Positions 6,433 to 13,509 of a stretch of 16,146 nt of DNA are shown here, piece after piece (position 1 is the stretch's first letter; every line of letters starts with the position of its first letter). Both the position numbers and the translations under genes were made by a program. Source of the stretch: Methanomassiliicoccaceae archaeon (GTDB taxonomy: Archaea > Thermoplasmatota > Thermoplasmata > Methanomassiliicoccales > Methanomethylophilaceae); NCBI GenBank assembly GCA_009776695.1, contig WRNI01000002.1, forward strand, positions 1-16,146, read 5' to 3'. The notes under the pieces were generated by a model that was not told the origin of the DNA, did no database searches, and saw only the letters and a program-made list of their open reading frames with translations.

Positions 6433-7431
6433 ATGTCGGAAAGAAAAAAGAGCGCGTCACAGCCTGAAGCGATATGGAAGGAAAAGGACGTATCGTTCGG
6501 TAAAACAGTTGACGCCATGGTAATCATAATGAGAACGAACGGGTGCGCCTGGTCTAAGAAAGGCGGATGCACCATGTGCGGTTACGCCTCCGCGTCAATG
6601 AACGGAGTGACATCGGACGATCTGCTAAAACAAACAGAACAGGCGATGCAGAGGTACGATAACGAACCGTTCGTAAAGATATACACGTCCGGAAGCTTCC
6701 TCGACGATAACGAAGTTCCGCCGGATGTGCGTGACGCTATCTTCAGAAAATTCGGGAACGCGGGGAGAATACTTTTTGAAAGCAGGCCCGAGTTCGTCAC
6801 CGAGGACGTTCTGAGAACAATTCCGAAGAACGTGACGATCGCGCTGGGCCTTGAAAGTTCCGATCCTGACGTACTCGAAACAAGCATCAAAAAGGGGTTC
6901 ACACCCGAGGACAGCAAAAGAGCAGGGTCAATGATAAAAAAGGCAGGGCTAATGGTGCGCACGTATCTTCTTCTCAAACCCCTTTACTTAAGCGAGAAGG
7001 ACGCAATTGATGACGTCGTCTCGTCAGTAAAATTCGCGGACGAGTTCTCCGATGAGATATCTGTGAATCCCGTCAACGTGCAGAGATATACGTTAACGGA
7101 AAGGATGTGGAAGAAGGGCGACTACCGTCCGCCCTGGATATGGTCGCTCATCGATTCGTTAAAGAAATGCGCCGGCAGCGTTAACGCAAGACTTATGTCA
7201 TCGCCCTCCGGCGGAGGTACGCAGAGAGGCGTTCATAACTGCGGCGTATGCGACGCGGAAGCGCTCAAAGCGGTGGAAAGGTTCTCTTTCTCCCAAAACA
7301 TAAAAGACCTTGACGTCAATGCGTGTGACTGCCGTGACACGTGGATCAATGTAATGGCATCGGAGATCATTCTCGGAACGGCCTCCGATATCTTACGCGT
7401 AACGGACAACGATCTGGCGATAGGAAAGTGA
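6433..7431 (+). CDS. raSEA: Archaeosine biosynthesis radical SAM protein RaSEA
   Basis: A 332-residue radical SAM protein that resembles the RaSEA family. RaSEA acts with ArcS: ArcS attaches lysine to preQ0 at position 15 of tRNA, and RaSEA cleaves the adduct to form archaeosine. The cluster cysteines are in NGCAWSKKGGCTMCGY (C38, C46, C49; CX7CX2C spacing rather than the classical CX3CX2C). GxLE-like strands follow (TIALGLESSDPDVL, 135-148; RTYLLLKPLYLSE, 176-188). The C-terminal part has NCGVCD (C270, C273) and ACDC (C298, C300), possibly a second metal site. The start at 6433 fits the TATA box 28 bases upstream. A small DUF5611-like gene follows after six bases. The specific assignment rests on remembered family features, not on a search. 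Confidence 0.82.
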   Translation: MSERKKSASQPEAIWKEKDVSFGKTVDAMVIIMRTNGCAWSKKGGCTMCGYASASMNGVTSDDLLKQTEQAMQRYDNEPFVKIYTSGSFLDDNEVPPDVRDAIFRKFGNAGRILFESRPEFVTEDVLRTIPKNVTIALGLESSDPDVLETSIKKGFTPEDSKRAGSMIKKAGLMVRTYLLLKPLYLSEKDAIDDVVSSVKFADEFSDEISVNPVNVQRYTLTERMWKKGDYRPPWIWSLIDSLKKCAGSVNARLMSSPSGGGTQRGVHNCGVCDAEALKAVERFSFSQNIKDLDVNACDCRDTWINVMASEIILGTASDILRVTDNDLAIGK

Positions 7432-7437
7432 GCAACG

Positions 7438-7761
7438 ATGGTGGAATACGACATCAAGAAGGGCTGGGGCAAGAACATTGAAGGCGATCTGCTGGAGAAG
7501 ATGATGAAGGAGGTGTTCGGCAACTGCACCAAGGACGGTGACAAACTGATATCGTCGTACGGCGTCCTTTCAAAGATAGAGGTTAAGCAGATCAGCAATT
7601 CACTGCTTTACGTTGCCACGGAATCAGGCGTCCCGAAGGATGACGCACAGATACTGGACACCAAGCGCAAACTGAACGTTTTCGTTGAAAAGGCAACGGG
7701 ATTCGACGCAAAGGCGAGAATGAAAAGGGCGCAGCAGAAGGCGAAGAAGGGCGAGTTCTGA
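7438..7761 (+). CDS. Small archaeal protein resembling DUF5611
   Basis: A 107-residue soluble protein without signal peptide or membrane segment. The visible layout is YDIKKGWGKN near the start, a central ISSYGVLSKIEVKQ strand region, SLLYVATES, and a C-terminal TKRKLNVFVEKATGFDAKAR followed by a lysine-rich tail (MKRAQQKAKKGEF). This order matches my recollection of archaeal DUF5611 proteins (PF18446), whose function is unknown. The basic tail would suit RNA binding, which is inference. It starts six bases after RaSEA with GTGAG from the RaSEA stop region as a weak ribosome site, so it is probably in the same transcript. An alternative GTG start is at 7441. Confidence 0.65.
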   Translation: MVEYDIKKGWGKNIEGDLLEKMMKEVFGNCTKDGDKLISSYGVLSKIEVKQISNSLLYVATESGVPKDDAQILDTKRKLNVFVEKATGFDAKARMKRAQQKAKKGEF

Positions 7762-7775
7762 CATCTGTCCGTATG

Positions 7776-7789
7776 TTCCCCGCTTTTTC
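7776..7789 (+). terminator. T-run after the RaSEA-DUF5611 pair
   Basis: TTCCCCGCTTTTTCC lies about 20 bases after the stop, with five consecutive T at 7784-7788. This is typical of short archaeal oligo-T termination signals. It precedes the promoter elements of the ribosomal cluster. Confidence 0.4.
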
Positions 7790-7793
7790 CTAT

Positions 7794-7823
7794 ATACTAT
7801 AAAGGAATAGTATGCTTTAAATA
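7794..7823 (+). promoter_or_regulatory. Promoter region of the ribosomal protein cluster, with inverted repeat
   Basis: TTTAAATA at 7816-7823 is an exact match to the archaeal box A consensus TTTAWATA, predicting a transcription start near 7846 and a leader of roughly 175 bases. A second AT-rich candidate, TATAAA, is at 7798-7803. A perfect inverted repeat, ATACTAT (7794-7800) with ATAGTAT (7807-7813) around six bases, ends two bases before the TATA box and so covers the BRE position. It could be an operator for a transcription factor. Confidence 0.6.
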
Positions 7824-7845
7824 CATCTGCTTTATACCATGCTCT

Positions 7846-8019
7846 CAGATTGAACACGAGATGTTCGACCAGACGCATCGGGCAATGCAAACGCAACCCT
7901 CATTCATGCTCATGTCGTTTATCGGCGTGAAAACGGCGTCACGGTCGTATGTTGAGACGTAGAGATCGAAAAGAAGAAACGCGAGATCAGCGAAGATACT
8001 CTCGCAGGCATGTGTTAAT
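7846..8019 (+). promoter_or_regulatory. Predicted 5' leader of the ribosomal cluster with three small hairpins
   Basis: No gene is seen in this stretch. Three potential hairpins are visible: UUGAACA/UGUUCGA (7850-7868, one G-U pair), CGTGA/TCACG (7926-7943), and GCGAGA/TCTCGC (7981-8005), the last ending 14 bases before the L3 start. No convincing ribosome binding site precedes the L3 ATG. The arrangement would fit a regulatory leader, but stems of 5-7 pairs also arise by chance. Confidence 0.35.
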
Positions 8020-9018
8020 ATGTCGCAGAAAAGACGTCCCAAGAAAGGGTCCAGAGCGTACGGTCCACGTAAAAGGGCACAGTCGCAGACCCCAAGGCTG
8101 GATTCATGGCCCGATATCAGCGGAGCCCCTAAGATCCAGGGTTTTGCCGGTTATAAGGCAGGAATGACGCACGCGTTCGTCGTTGACGCGCGTGCGAAGA
8201 GCACAACATCAGGAATGGAATTGCAGGTCCCGGTGACAGTTCTCGAGGTGCCGCCTATGAAGGTCGCGGCGGTACGGTTGTATGAGAACACGATATACGG
8301 ACTGAAGACGGCGGGAGAGGTATGGGCGAACAATCTTGACCCGCTGCTGTCGAAGCGTCTGTTCGTTCCGAAAGATCATAACGAAGCGTCGTTCGCAAAG
8401 TACGACGGCGTTGAAGTTGAGGATGTTCGCATAATCGCGTACACTCAGCCCAAACTTGTGAAGGGCGTTCCCAAGAAGGTGCCCGACATGATGGAACTGA
8501 GGATAGGCGGAGGAACGATCGATGAACGGTTAACGTTTGCGAAGGGAATTCTCGGTAACGAGGTGGGAATAAATGATTTCGCCGCCGAGGGCGGTTTCGT
8601 CGATGTTATTGCGGTCACTAAGGGGAAAGGTTTCCAGGGTGTCGTGAAACGTTACGGCACGAAACTTCTCAGCCACAAGAACAGCAAGCACCGCCGCGGC
8701 ATCGGTAACTTAGGACCGAAAAGACCGGGCTACGTAAGGCCGACGGTACCGGCGGCCGGTCAGATGGGCTACCATCAGAGAACGGAACTGAACAAGAAAC
8801 TTGTTAAGATAGGGCAGGAAGGCGTCGAGATAACGCCCAAGGGCGGATTTTTGAATTATGGTGACGTGGTGAACACATACGTCCTCGTTCACGGCTCCGT
8901 CCCGGGGCCGACCAAGAGACTGGTGCGCATGAGGGACCCCACCAGGAAACCCAAAAAGGTAAGCACCGAGGCGCCGAACATAACGTACATATCAACAGAA
9001 TCGAAGCAGGGGGCCTGA
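8020..9018 (+). CDS. rpl3: Large subunit ribosomal protein L3 (uL3)
   Basis: Assembly protein of the large subunit that reaches toward the peptidyl transferase centre. The N-terminus is the archaeal/eukaryal type, MSQKRRPKKGSRAYGPRKRA, followed by the core and the diagnostic GKGFQGVVKRYG segment with HKNSKHRRGIGNLGPKRPGY after it. At 332 residues it matches archaeal L3. The ATG at 8020 is the only usable start: the frame is open upstream to a TAG at 7960-7962 but holds no ATG, GTG or TTG. A ribosome binding site is not evident, unlike most genes downstream, so initiation here may depend on the leader. It is the first gene of the cluster; L4 starts two bases after its stop. Confidence 0.97.
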   Translation: MSQKRRPKKGSRAYGPRKRAQSQTPRLDSWPDISGAPKIQGFAGYKAGMTHAFVVDARAKSTTSGMELQVPVTVLEVPPMKVAAVRLYENTIYGLKTAGEVWANNLDPLLSKRLFVPKDHNEASFAKYDGVEVEDVRIIAYTQPKLVKGVPKKVPDMMELRIGGGTIDERLTFAKGILGNEVGINDFAAEGGFVDVIAVTKGKGFQGVVKRYGTKLLSHKNSKHRRGIGNLGPKRPGYVRPTVPAAGQMGYHQRTELNKKLVKIGQEGVEITPKGGFLNYGDVVNTYVLVHGSVPGPTKRLVRMRDPTRKPKKVSTEAPNITYISTESKQGA

Positions 9019-9020
9019 GG

Positions 9021-9791
9021 ATGAGACAGACAAATGTTTACTCGGTAAGCGGGAAGGTATCCAAAAAAGTTGATCTTCCCGAGGTGTTCGACACGCCGTA
9101 CAGGCCTGACGTGATAAAGAAGGCGGTCACGGCGATCGCGTCCAACAAGAGACAGCCTTACGGGCCGTCACCTGACGCAGGGATAAAGCATTCGGTCAGC
9201 ACATGGGGAAAAGGACGCGGCGTTTCGCGCGTGCAGAGGATAAAAGCGGGACGCAAAGCAACTGAATCGCCGAACAACGTCTCCGGAAGAAGGGCGCATC
9301 CGCCCGTCCCGGAAAGAATATGGGACAAGAAGGTAAATCACAAAGAACGTGCGCTCGCAAGGTTCTCGGCGGTCGCCGCGACGGGCGACGCCGACATCGT
9401 GAGGACAAGAGGTCACCAGTTCGAAGATTCAGTGTCATTCCCGATAATAGTCGAAGATAAGATACAGGAACTGGCGACAACATCCGAAATAGTCGGTGTG
9501 CTTGAGAACATCGGTCTGGGATACGATCTCGACCGCGCCAAGTACGGACGCAAGATACGCGCCGGAAAGGGAAAGATGAGGAACAGAAAATACCGCACGC
9601 CGGTGAGCATACTGCTCGTCGTCTCAGACAAGGAGCAGGCAGTGTTCAAAGGTGCCTCGAACCTTCCGGGCGTTGACGTCGTGGCGGTCAGCGGGCTTAA
9701 TGCATCGCTACTGGCGCCGGGAGGCGATGCAGGAAGGCTTACGGTGTTCAGTGAGTCCGCTGTATCGAAAATGGGAGAGTGGTCGCTGTGA
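9021..9791 (+). CDS. rpl4: Large subunit ribosomal protein L4 (uL4)
   Basis: Archaeal/eukaryal-type L4, 256 residues, a large-subunit assembly protein whose internal loop lines the exit tunnel in known structures. Diagnostic segments are KRQPYGPSPDAG, STWGKGRGVSRVQRIKAG and RAHPPVPERIWDKKVNHKER in the loop region, and RKYRTPVSILLVVSD near the C-terminus. The order L3-L4-L23-L2 supports it. The start at 9021 follows the L3 stop by two bases with GGGGG and TGAGG just upstream. The C-terminus overlaps the ribosome-binding region of L23. Confidence 0.96.
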   Translation: MRQTNVYSVSGKVSKKVDLPEVFDTPYRPDVIKKAVTAIASNKRQPYGPSPDAGIKHSVSTWGKGRGVSRVQRIKAGRKATESPNNVSGRRAHPPVPERIWDKKVNHKERALARFSAVAATGDADIVRTRGHQFEDSVSFPIIVEDKIQELATTSEIVGVLENIGLGYDLDRAKYGRKIRAGKGKMRNRKYRTPVSILLVVSDKEQAVFKGASNLPGVDVVAVSGLNASLLAPGGDAGRLTVFSESAVSKMGEWSL

Positions 9792-9793
9792 AG

Positions 9794-10069
9794 ATGAGCG
9801 ACGTTCTGATAAGGCCGTTCGTCACAGAAAAGGCGATGAATCACATGTCCGGCACGCCTACACAGAAGTTCAGGGACGGTAACAAATTGGAGTTCATCGT
9901 CCACAGGGACGCCGACAAGCCCGATATCAAAGAAGCGTTCGAGGAACGCTTTGAAGTGAAGGTCGATAAGGTATGGACAAGGATCCAGAGGGACGGAAAG
10001 CATGCGATCATAAAACTCGCCGAAGGATATTCGGCGGAAGAGGTAGGTATGAGAGTAGGAGTGTTCTGA
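9794..10069 (+). CDS. rpl23: Large subunit ribosomal protein L23 (uL23)
   Basis: L23 sits at the exit of the peptide tunnel and is a docking site for signal recognition particle and nascent-chain factors. The protein of 91 residues begins MSDVLIRPFVTEKAMN, where RPxVTEKA is the family signature, and keeps NKLEFIVHRDADKPDIKEA and VDKVWT. Start choice: ATG 9794 gives the usual family N-terminus. GTG 9788 would add two residues, overlap the L4 stop, and lie closer to GGGAGAGTGG upstream. The difference is small and unresolved. L2 begins one base after its stop. Confidence 0.93.
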   Translation: MSDVLIRPFVTEKAMNHMSGTPTQKFRDGNKLEFIVHRDADKPDIKEAFEERFEVKVDKVWTRIQRDGKHAIIKLAEGYSAEEVGMRVGVF

Positions 10070-10070
10070 G

Positions 10071-10769
10071 ATGGGAAAGAGACTGATCACACAGAGAAGA
10101 GGCCGCGGAGGTTCGCAATACCTTTCGCCGAGCCACAGGCATGTCGATGACGTGAAACTCCCGGCATTCAGCGAAGGAGAGGGAGTGGTGACCGATCTGA
10201 TACACGCACCCGGAAGGACATCTCCTCTTACGGAGGTCATATTCAACGGTAAGAAGGATTATCTTCTTGCCGCCGAGGGTGTTAAGGTAGGTCAGAAGAT
10301 AACCGTCGGGGCAGGCGAGATCGCTTCGGGGAATGTTATGATGTTAGCCGACATCCCGGAAGGTACGCCCGTTCATAACATCGAGGGAGTACCGGGGGAC
10401 GGAGGCAAGTACGCTAAGACCGCGGGAACTTCCGCATCGGTAGTGAGCAGGAGTGATAAAGTGGTTATACAAATGCCCTCCGGCGTACTGAAGGATTTCA
10501 ACCCGCGCTGCCGCGCCGTCGTAGGCGTCGTGGCGGGAGGCGGAAGGGACGATAAACCATTTGCGAAGGCCGGTAAGAAACATCACACGCTCAGGTCAAG
10601 AAGCAAAGCCAACTTCAAAGTGAGCGGTGTTGCGATGAACCCGGTCGACCACCCGCACGGCGGCGGAAGCCACCCGCACGTGGGCAAAGCAAGCACGGTG
10701 AGCAGAAACGCACCGCCGGGAAGAAAGGTAGGACGCCTCTCTCCTCAGAAAAAGAAAAAGAAGAAGTGA
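10071..10769 (+). CDS. rpl2: Large subunit ribosomal protein L2 (uL2)
   Basis: One of the most conserved large-subunit proteins, needed for subunit joining and peptidyl transferase assembly. The 232-residue sequence begins MGKRLITQRRGRGG and carries the diagnostic GVAMNPVDHPHGGGSHPHVG near the C-terminus. That motif contains the histidine equivalent to the functionally important one in bacterial L2. The C-terminus ends in seven lysines, a strongly basic tail suited to rRNA contact. Start ATG 10071 is one base after the L23 stop. S19 follows after six bases. Confidence 0.97.
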   Translation: MGKRLITQRRGRGGSQYLSPSHRHVDDVKLPAFSEGEGVVTDLIHAPGRTSPLTEVIFNGKKDYLLAAEGVKVGQKITVGAGEIASGNVMMLADIPEGTPVHNIEGVPGDGGKYAKTAGTSASVVSRSDKVVIQMPSGVLKDFNPRCRAVVGVVAGGGRDDKPFAKAGKKHHTLRSRSKANFKVSGVAMNPVDHPHGGGSHPHVGKASTVSRNAPPGRKVGRLSPQKKKKKK

Positions 10770-10775
10770 TATCAA

Positions 10776-11240
10776 ATGGCCAAATCAAAGATAATAGCAG
10801 GCTCGGCAAAAGCCTCAAGGAGAAAGGCCAGGAAGAAGGCGAGCGCGATCCAGGCAAGGAGGAAGAAAGAGTTCACGTTCCGTGGCTTCACGATGGACGA
10901 ACTTTTGGCAATGCCTTTCGACGAGTTACTGGAGCTCTTGCCTTCCAGGGCCAGAAGGACGTTCGTAAAAGGACTGAACTACGAGCAGCAGCTGCTGTTC
11001 GATAAACTGAAGGCATCGGAAGGAACCGTACGCACACACCGCAGGGACATACCGATAATACCGCAGTTCGTTGGAAAAACGGTATCAGTGTACAACGGAA
11101 AAGAATTCAAGGACGTAGAGATAAAACCGGAGATGATAGGTCATTTCCTGGGAGAGTTCGTGCTGACGAGGAAGCCGCCCGTCCACTCGGGACCGGGTGT
11201 GGGAGCAACGAAGTCCTCAAAGTTCATGCCGCTGAAGTAA
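10776..11240 (+). CDS. rps19: Small subunit ribosomal protein S19 (uS19)
   Basis: S19 lies in the head of the small subunit near the decoding-site tRNA. At 154 residues it is the long archaeal/eukaryal form. It has a basic N-terminal extension (KASRRKARKKASAIQARRKK), then FTFRGFTMDELLAMP, the RTHRRDIPIIPQFVGKTV core and the C-terminal GEFVLTRKPPVHSGPGVGATKSSKFMPLK-type end, whose final KSSKFMPLK is typical of the archaeal protein. The likely ribosome site is the GTGAT formed at the L2 stop. L22 follows with GGTGA directly after the S19 stop. Confidence 0.96.
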   Translation: MAKSKIIAGSAKASRRKARKKASAIQARRKKEFTFRGFTMDELLAMPFDELLELLPSRARRTFVKGLNYEQQLLFDKLKASEGTVRTHRRDIPIIPQFVGKTVSVYNGKEFKDVEIKPEMIGHFLGEFVLTRKPPVHSGPGVGATKSSKFMPLK

Positions 11241-11252
11241 GGTGATGTGAAA

Positions 11253-11699
11253 ATGGCAGGATACACAATAAAAGCTGACCCGGACACATCCGCGAAAGCT
11301 ATCGGTAAGGAAATGCCCGTGTCACCGAAGATGTCGAGGGAGATATGCGGCATGATCCGCGGAATGAAAGTTGACGTTGCCGTCAGGGTGCTGGAGGAGG
11401 TCATAGACCTTAAGAGACCCGTTCCGCTGAAAAGATTCAACAAGAGAGTGTCGCACAAACCGGGCGTCGGTCCGGGAAGATATCCGCAGAAGGCGGCGAG
11501 GGCGATCCTCACCGTCGTCAAAAGCGCATCGTCGAACGCCGAGTACAAAGGTCTTGACACGTCGGAGATGATAATATCCGTCGTTTCAACGTCGCTGGGA
11601 AGGACGATACCCGGGCACATGCCCAGGGCGCACGGACGCGCGACGCAGTGGGACCAGCAGACGGTCAACATTGAAGTGATAATAGAGGAGGTCGAGTAA
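11253..11699 (+). CDS. rpl22: Large subunit ribosomal protein L22 (uL22)
   Basis: L22 contacts several 23S rRNA domains and lines the exit tunnel. The protein of 148 residues starts MAGYTIKADPDTSAKA and includes KMSREICGMIRGMKVDVA, the GRYPQKAARAIL segment and a C-terminal hairpin GHMPRAHGRATQWDQQTVNIEVI typical of archaeal L22. Start ATG 11253 is preferred over GTG 11247 because GGTGA at 11241-11245 has seven bases of spacing to the ATG and only one to the GTG. S3 follows after two bases. Confidence 0.95.
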   Translation: MAGYTIKADPDTSAKAIGKEMPVSPKMSREICGMIRGMKVDVAVRVLEEVIDLKRPVPLKRFNKRVSHKPGVGPGRYPQKAARAILTVVKSASSNAEYKGLDTSEMIISVVSTSLGRTIPGHMPRAHGRATQWDQQTVNIEVIIEEVE

Positions 11700-11701
11700 G
11701 T

Positions 11702-12406
11702 ATGGCATCAGAGAGAAAGTTCGTTGCCGAGAACATCCGCAGGGTCCTTTTGAAAGAATATCTGATGAAGGAGGTCAGCCGCGCGGGGTTCGGCGGACTG
11801 GACGTTCAGAGAACGCCCATGGGAACGCGCGTCGCGCTCACCACGGAGCGTCCCGGGCTCATAATCGGAAGGCGCGGCCAGACGATCAAGAATCTAACGA
11901 CGGTCATCGAGGAACGTTTTAAGTTCGAGAACCCGCAGATAGAGGTCCTCGAGGTTGAGAATGCGAACCTCAACGCACAGATAATGGCCGAAAAACTGGC
12001 ATTCTCGTTAGAGAAAGGATGGCATTTCAGAAGGGCGGGGCATTCAACGGTACGGAGAATAATGGATGACGGCGCCACCGGATGCCATATAATCGTTGCC
12101 GGGAAGCTTTCAGGGCAGAGGCACAGGACGGAGAAGTTCAAAAGCGGTTTCATAAAGTTCTGCGGCGAGCCGAAGATAGACTTCATGGCGAAAGGCTATG
12201 CGGTCGCAAAGCTAAAGCAGGGCGTTGTTGGTGTAACGGTAGAAATAATGGCGCCGAACGCGAAGCTTCCGGCGAACATATCAGTTAAAAATAAGACGGA
12301 GATAGCCGAGAGCTATCCGGAGATATACAGCAGGATAGAGGCAGGCATTCCGGTGCCGGCAGAAGAGCCGGCCGCCGAACCTGCGGAGCCCGAGGAGGGA
12401 CAGTGA
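11702..12406 (+). CDS. rps3: Small subunit ribosomal protein S3 (uS3)
   Basis: S3 forms part of the mRNA entry channel on the small subunit. The KH domain is clear, with RPGLIIGRRGQTIKNL (GxxG loop at 56-59), followed by the C-terminal S3 domain (AGHSTVRRIMDDGATGCHII, GKLSGQRHRTEKFKSG, GVVGVTVEIMAP). The last ~16 residues are a Pro/Ala/Glu-rich acidic tail (PAEEPAAEPAEPEEGQ), probably disordered; such tails vary among archaea. Length is 234 residues. GGAGGT (11687-11692) serves the ATG. The stop TGA overlaps the ATG of L29 by one base. Confidence 0.97.
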   Translation: MASERKFVAENIRRVLLKEYLMKEVSRAGFGGLDVQRTPMGTRVALTTERPGLIIGRRGQTIKNLTTVIEERFKFENPQIEVLEVENANLNAQIMAEKLAFSLEKGWHFRRAGHSTVRRIMDDGATGCHIIVAGKLSGQRHRTEKFKSGFIKFCGEPKIDFMAKGYAVAKLKQGVVGVTVEIMAPNAKLPANISVKNKTEIAESYPEIYSRIEAGIPVPAEEPAAEPAEPEEGQ

Positions 12407-12609
12407 TGGCGCTCCTCAGGACCTCTGAGATCAGAGAGATGAGCGCCGATGAGAGGAACCAGAAGCTCAAGGAGCTGAGGAACGACCTCATGCACGAGAA
12501 AGGAACATCATCGATGGGCGGCGCGCCGGAGAACCCGGGGCTCATACGCGCACTGAGGACGAACATCGCCCGCATACTGACGGTGCAGAAGGAGGAGGAA
12601 GAGAAATAA
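12406..12609 (+). CDS. rpmC: Large subunit ribosomal protein L29 (uL29)
   Basis: A short two-helix protein (67 residues) located near the tunnel exit. The family pattern is MALLRTSEIREMSADERNQK, then LKELRNDLMHEKG and the conserved NPGLIRALRTNIARILTV. Start ATG 12406 forms a TGATG junction with the S3 stop. GGAGGGA (12393-12399) has six bases of spacing to it, better than the alternative GTG 12403. The stop TAA overlaps the ATG of aIF1 (TAATG). Confidence 0.95.
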   Translation: MALLRTSEIREMSADERNQKLKELRNDLMHEKGTSSMGGAPENPGLIRALRTNIARILTVQKEEEEK

Positions 12610-12908
12610 TGGCGGACATCTGCCCCGTATGCGGATTGCCTGGTGAGCTGTGCATGTGCGAGGAGATCGCACGCGAGCAGCAGACCGTAAGGATATCTAC
12701 GGACAGCCGGAGATACGGAAAGACGGTGACGGTCATAGACGGCATAGACGGCAATGACATAGATACCGACGATCTCGCCAAACAGCTGAAGTCAAGATGC
12801 GCCGCCGGCGGTACCGTCAAGGACGGACGCATCGAACTTCAGGGCGATCACAAGAAGAAAGTAAAAGCTGTGCTGGAGGACATGGGCTTCCAGACAGAGG
12901 TCAGGTAA
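12609..12908 (+). CDS. Translation initiation factor aIF1 (SUI1 family)
   Basis: aIF1 binds the small subunit near the P site and helps the initiator tRNA select the correct start codon. The protein is 99 residues, normal for archaea. The N-terminus has a zinc-knuckle-like MADICPVCGLPGELCMCEE (CxxC and CxC). The SUI1 core follows: RRYGKTVTVIDGID, then LAKQLKSRCAAGGTVKDGRIELQGDHKKKV, in which the CAAGGTVKDGRIELQGDH block is diagnostic. The ATG overlaps the L29 stop by one base. Rpp29 starts two bases after its stop. This position between L29 and Rpp29 is usual in archaeal clusters. Confidence 0.95.
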   Translation: MADICPVCGLPGELCMCEEIAREQQTVRISTDSRRYGKTVTVIDGIDGNDIDTDDLAKQLKSRCAAGGTVKDGRIELQGDHKKKVKAVLEDMGFQTEVR

Positions 12909-12910
12909 AA

Positions 12911-13168
12911 ATGAAAAGGAGCGATCTCATGAGAATGGAATTCATAGGTTTGGAGGCGGAGGTGCTTTCCGCAGAATGTTACGCCGGAATAAAAGGGATT
13001 GTCACGGACGAGACGATGAACACGTTCGTCATCGGTCCCGCGGATTCCGCGAAGATAATACCGAAGCGCGGCAATGAGTTCGCTTTCACATACGACGGTG
13101 AGAGATATGTCATCAAAGGATCAGAGGTACTGCACCGGCCAGAGGACAGGATAAAGAAGGTTAGGTGA
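12911..13168 (+). CDS. rnp1: Ribonuclease P protein component 1 (Rpp29/Pop4)
   Basis: Protein subunit of archaeal RNase P, which trims the 5' leader from precursor tRNAs and pairs with Rpp21 on the RNA's specificity domain. The 85-residue sequence has the Sm-like barrel pattern FIGLEAEVLSAECYAGIKGIVTDETMNTFVI, then KIIPKRGNEFAFTYDGERYVIKGSEVLHRPEDRIKK. ATG 12911 is chosen because the family begins close to this point and AGGTAAAA precedes it; longer in-frame extension into the aIF1 gene encodes unrelated sequence. The C-terminal codons supply the GGTGA used by S17. Confidence 0.93.
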   Translation: MKRSDLMRMEFIGLEAEVLSAECYAGIKGIVTDETMNTFVIGPADSAKIIPKRGNEFAFTYDGERYVIKGSEVLHRPEDRIKKVR

Positions 13169-13173
13169 ATTCA

Positions 13174-13509
13174 ATGGCAACAAAAGTTAAGGACATCGGA
13201 ATAGACGTCGCCCCCCCGGCATCAGAGTGCAGCGACATGAACTGCCCGTTCCACGGGAGCCTTCCCGTAAGGGGGCAGATGATAGAGGGAACGGTCGTCT
13301 CGGTCAAAATGGACAAGACCGCGGTGGTCGAGCGCAAATATCTGAGATATCAGAATAAATACGAAAGGTACGAGAAGAGAACGAGCCGTTATTCAGTGCA
13401 CGCGCCCGCGTGCCTCAATGTGAGCGTGGGAGATCACGTCACGGTGATGGAATGCCGCCCGATCAGCAAGACAGTATCGTTCGTCATAGTAGAGAGGCGG
13501 TCGCAATGA
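13174..13509 (+). CDS. rps17: Small subunit ribosomal protein S17 (uS17)
   Basis: S17 is a primary 16S rRNA-binding protein with an OB fold. The archaeal signature CSDMNCPFHGSLPVRGQ is near the N-terminus. The OB core follows: GTVVSVKMDKTAVVERKYLRY, KRTSRYSVHAPACLNVSVGDHV and MECRPISKTVSFVIVE. ATG 13174 is preferred over GTG 13165 because GGTGA at 13164-13168 lies five bases before the ATG. Length is 111 residues. The stop overlaps the L14 start by four bases (ATGA). Confidence 0.95.
   Translation: MATKVKDIGIDVAPPASECSDMNCPFHGSLPVRGQMIEGTVVSVKMDKTAVVERKYLRYQNKYERYEKRTSRYSVHAPACLNVSVGDHVTVMECRPISKTVSFVIVERRSQ

Noticed and set aside
7949..8167. Arginine-rich 72-residue frame beginning in the L3 leader
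   Set aside because: It overlaps the L3 start in another frame, has no ribosome site, and ends in sequence forced by the L3 codons. A regulatory upstream ORF cannot be excluded but nothing supports it.
9413..10246. 277-residue minus-strand reading frame across L4, L23 and L2
   Set aside because: It is antisense to three certain ribosomal genes and has no recognisable domain; GC-rich coding sequence often leaves the opposite strand open.
12797..12910. N-terminally extended start for Rpp29 inside the aIF1 gene
   Set aside because: The extra residues are antisense-like basic sequence without family similarity, whereas ATG 12911 fits length and spacing.
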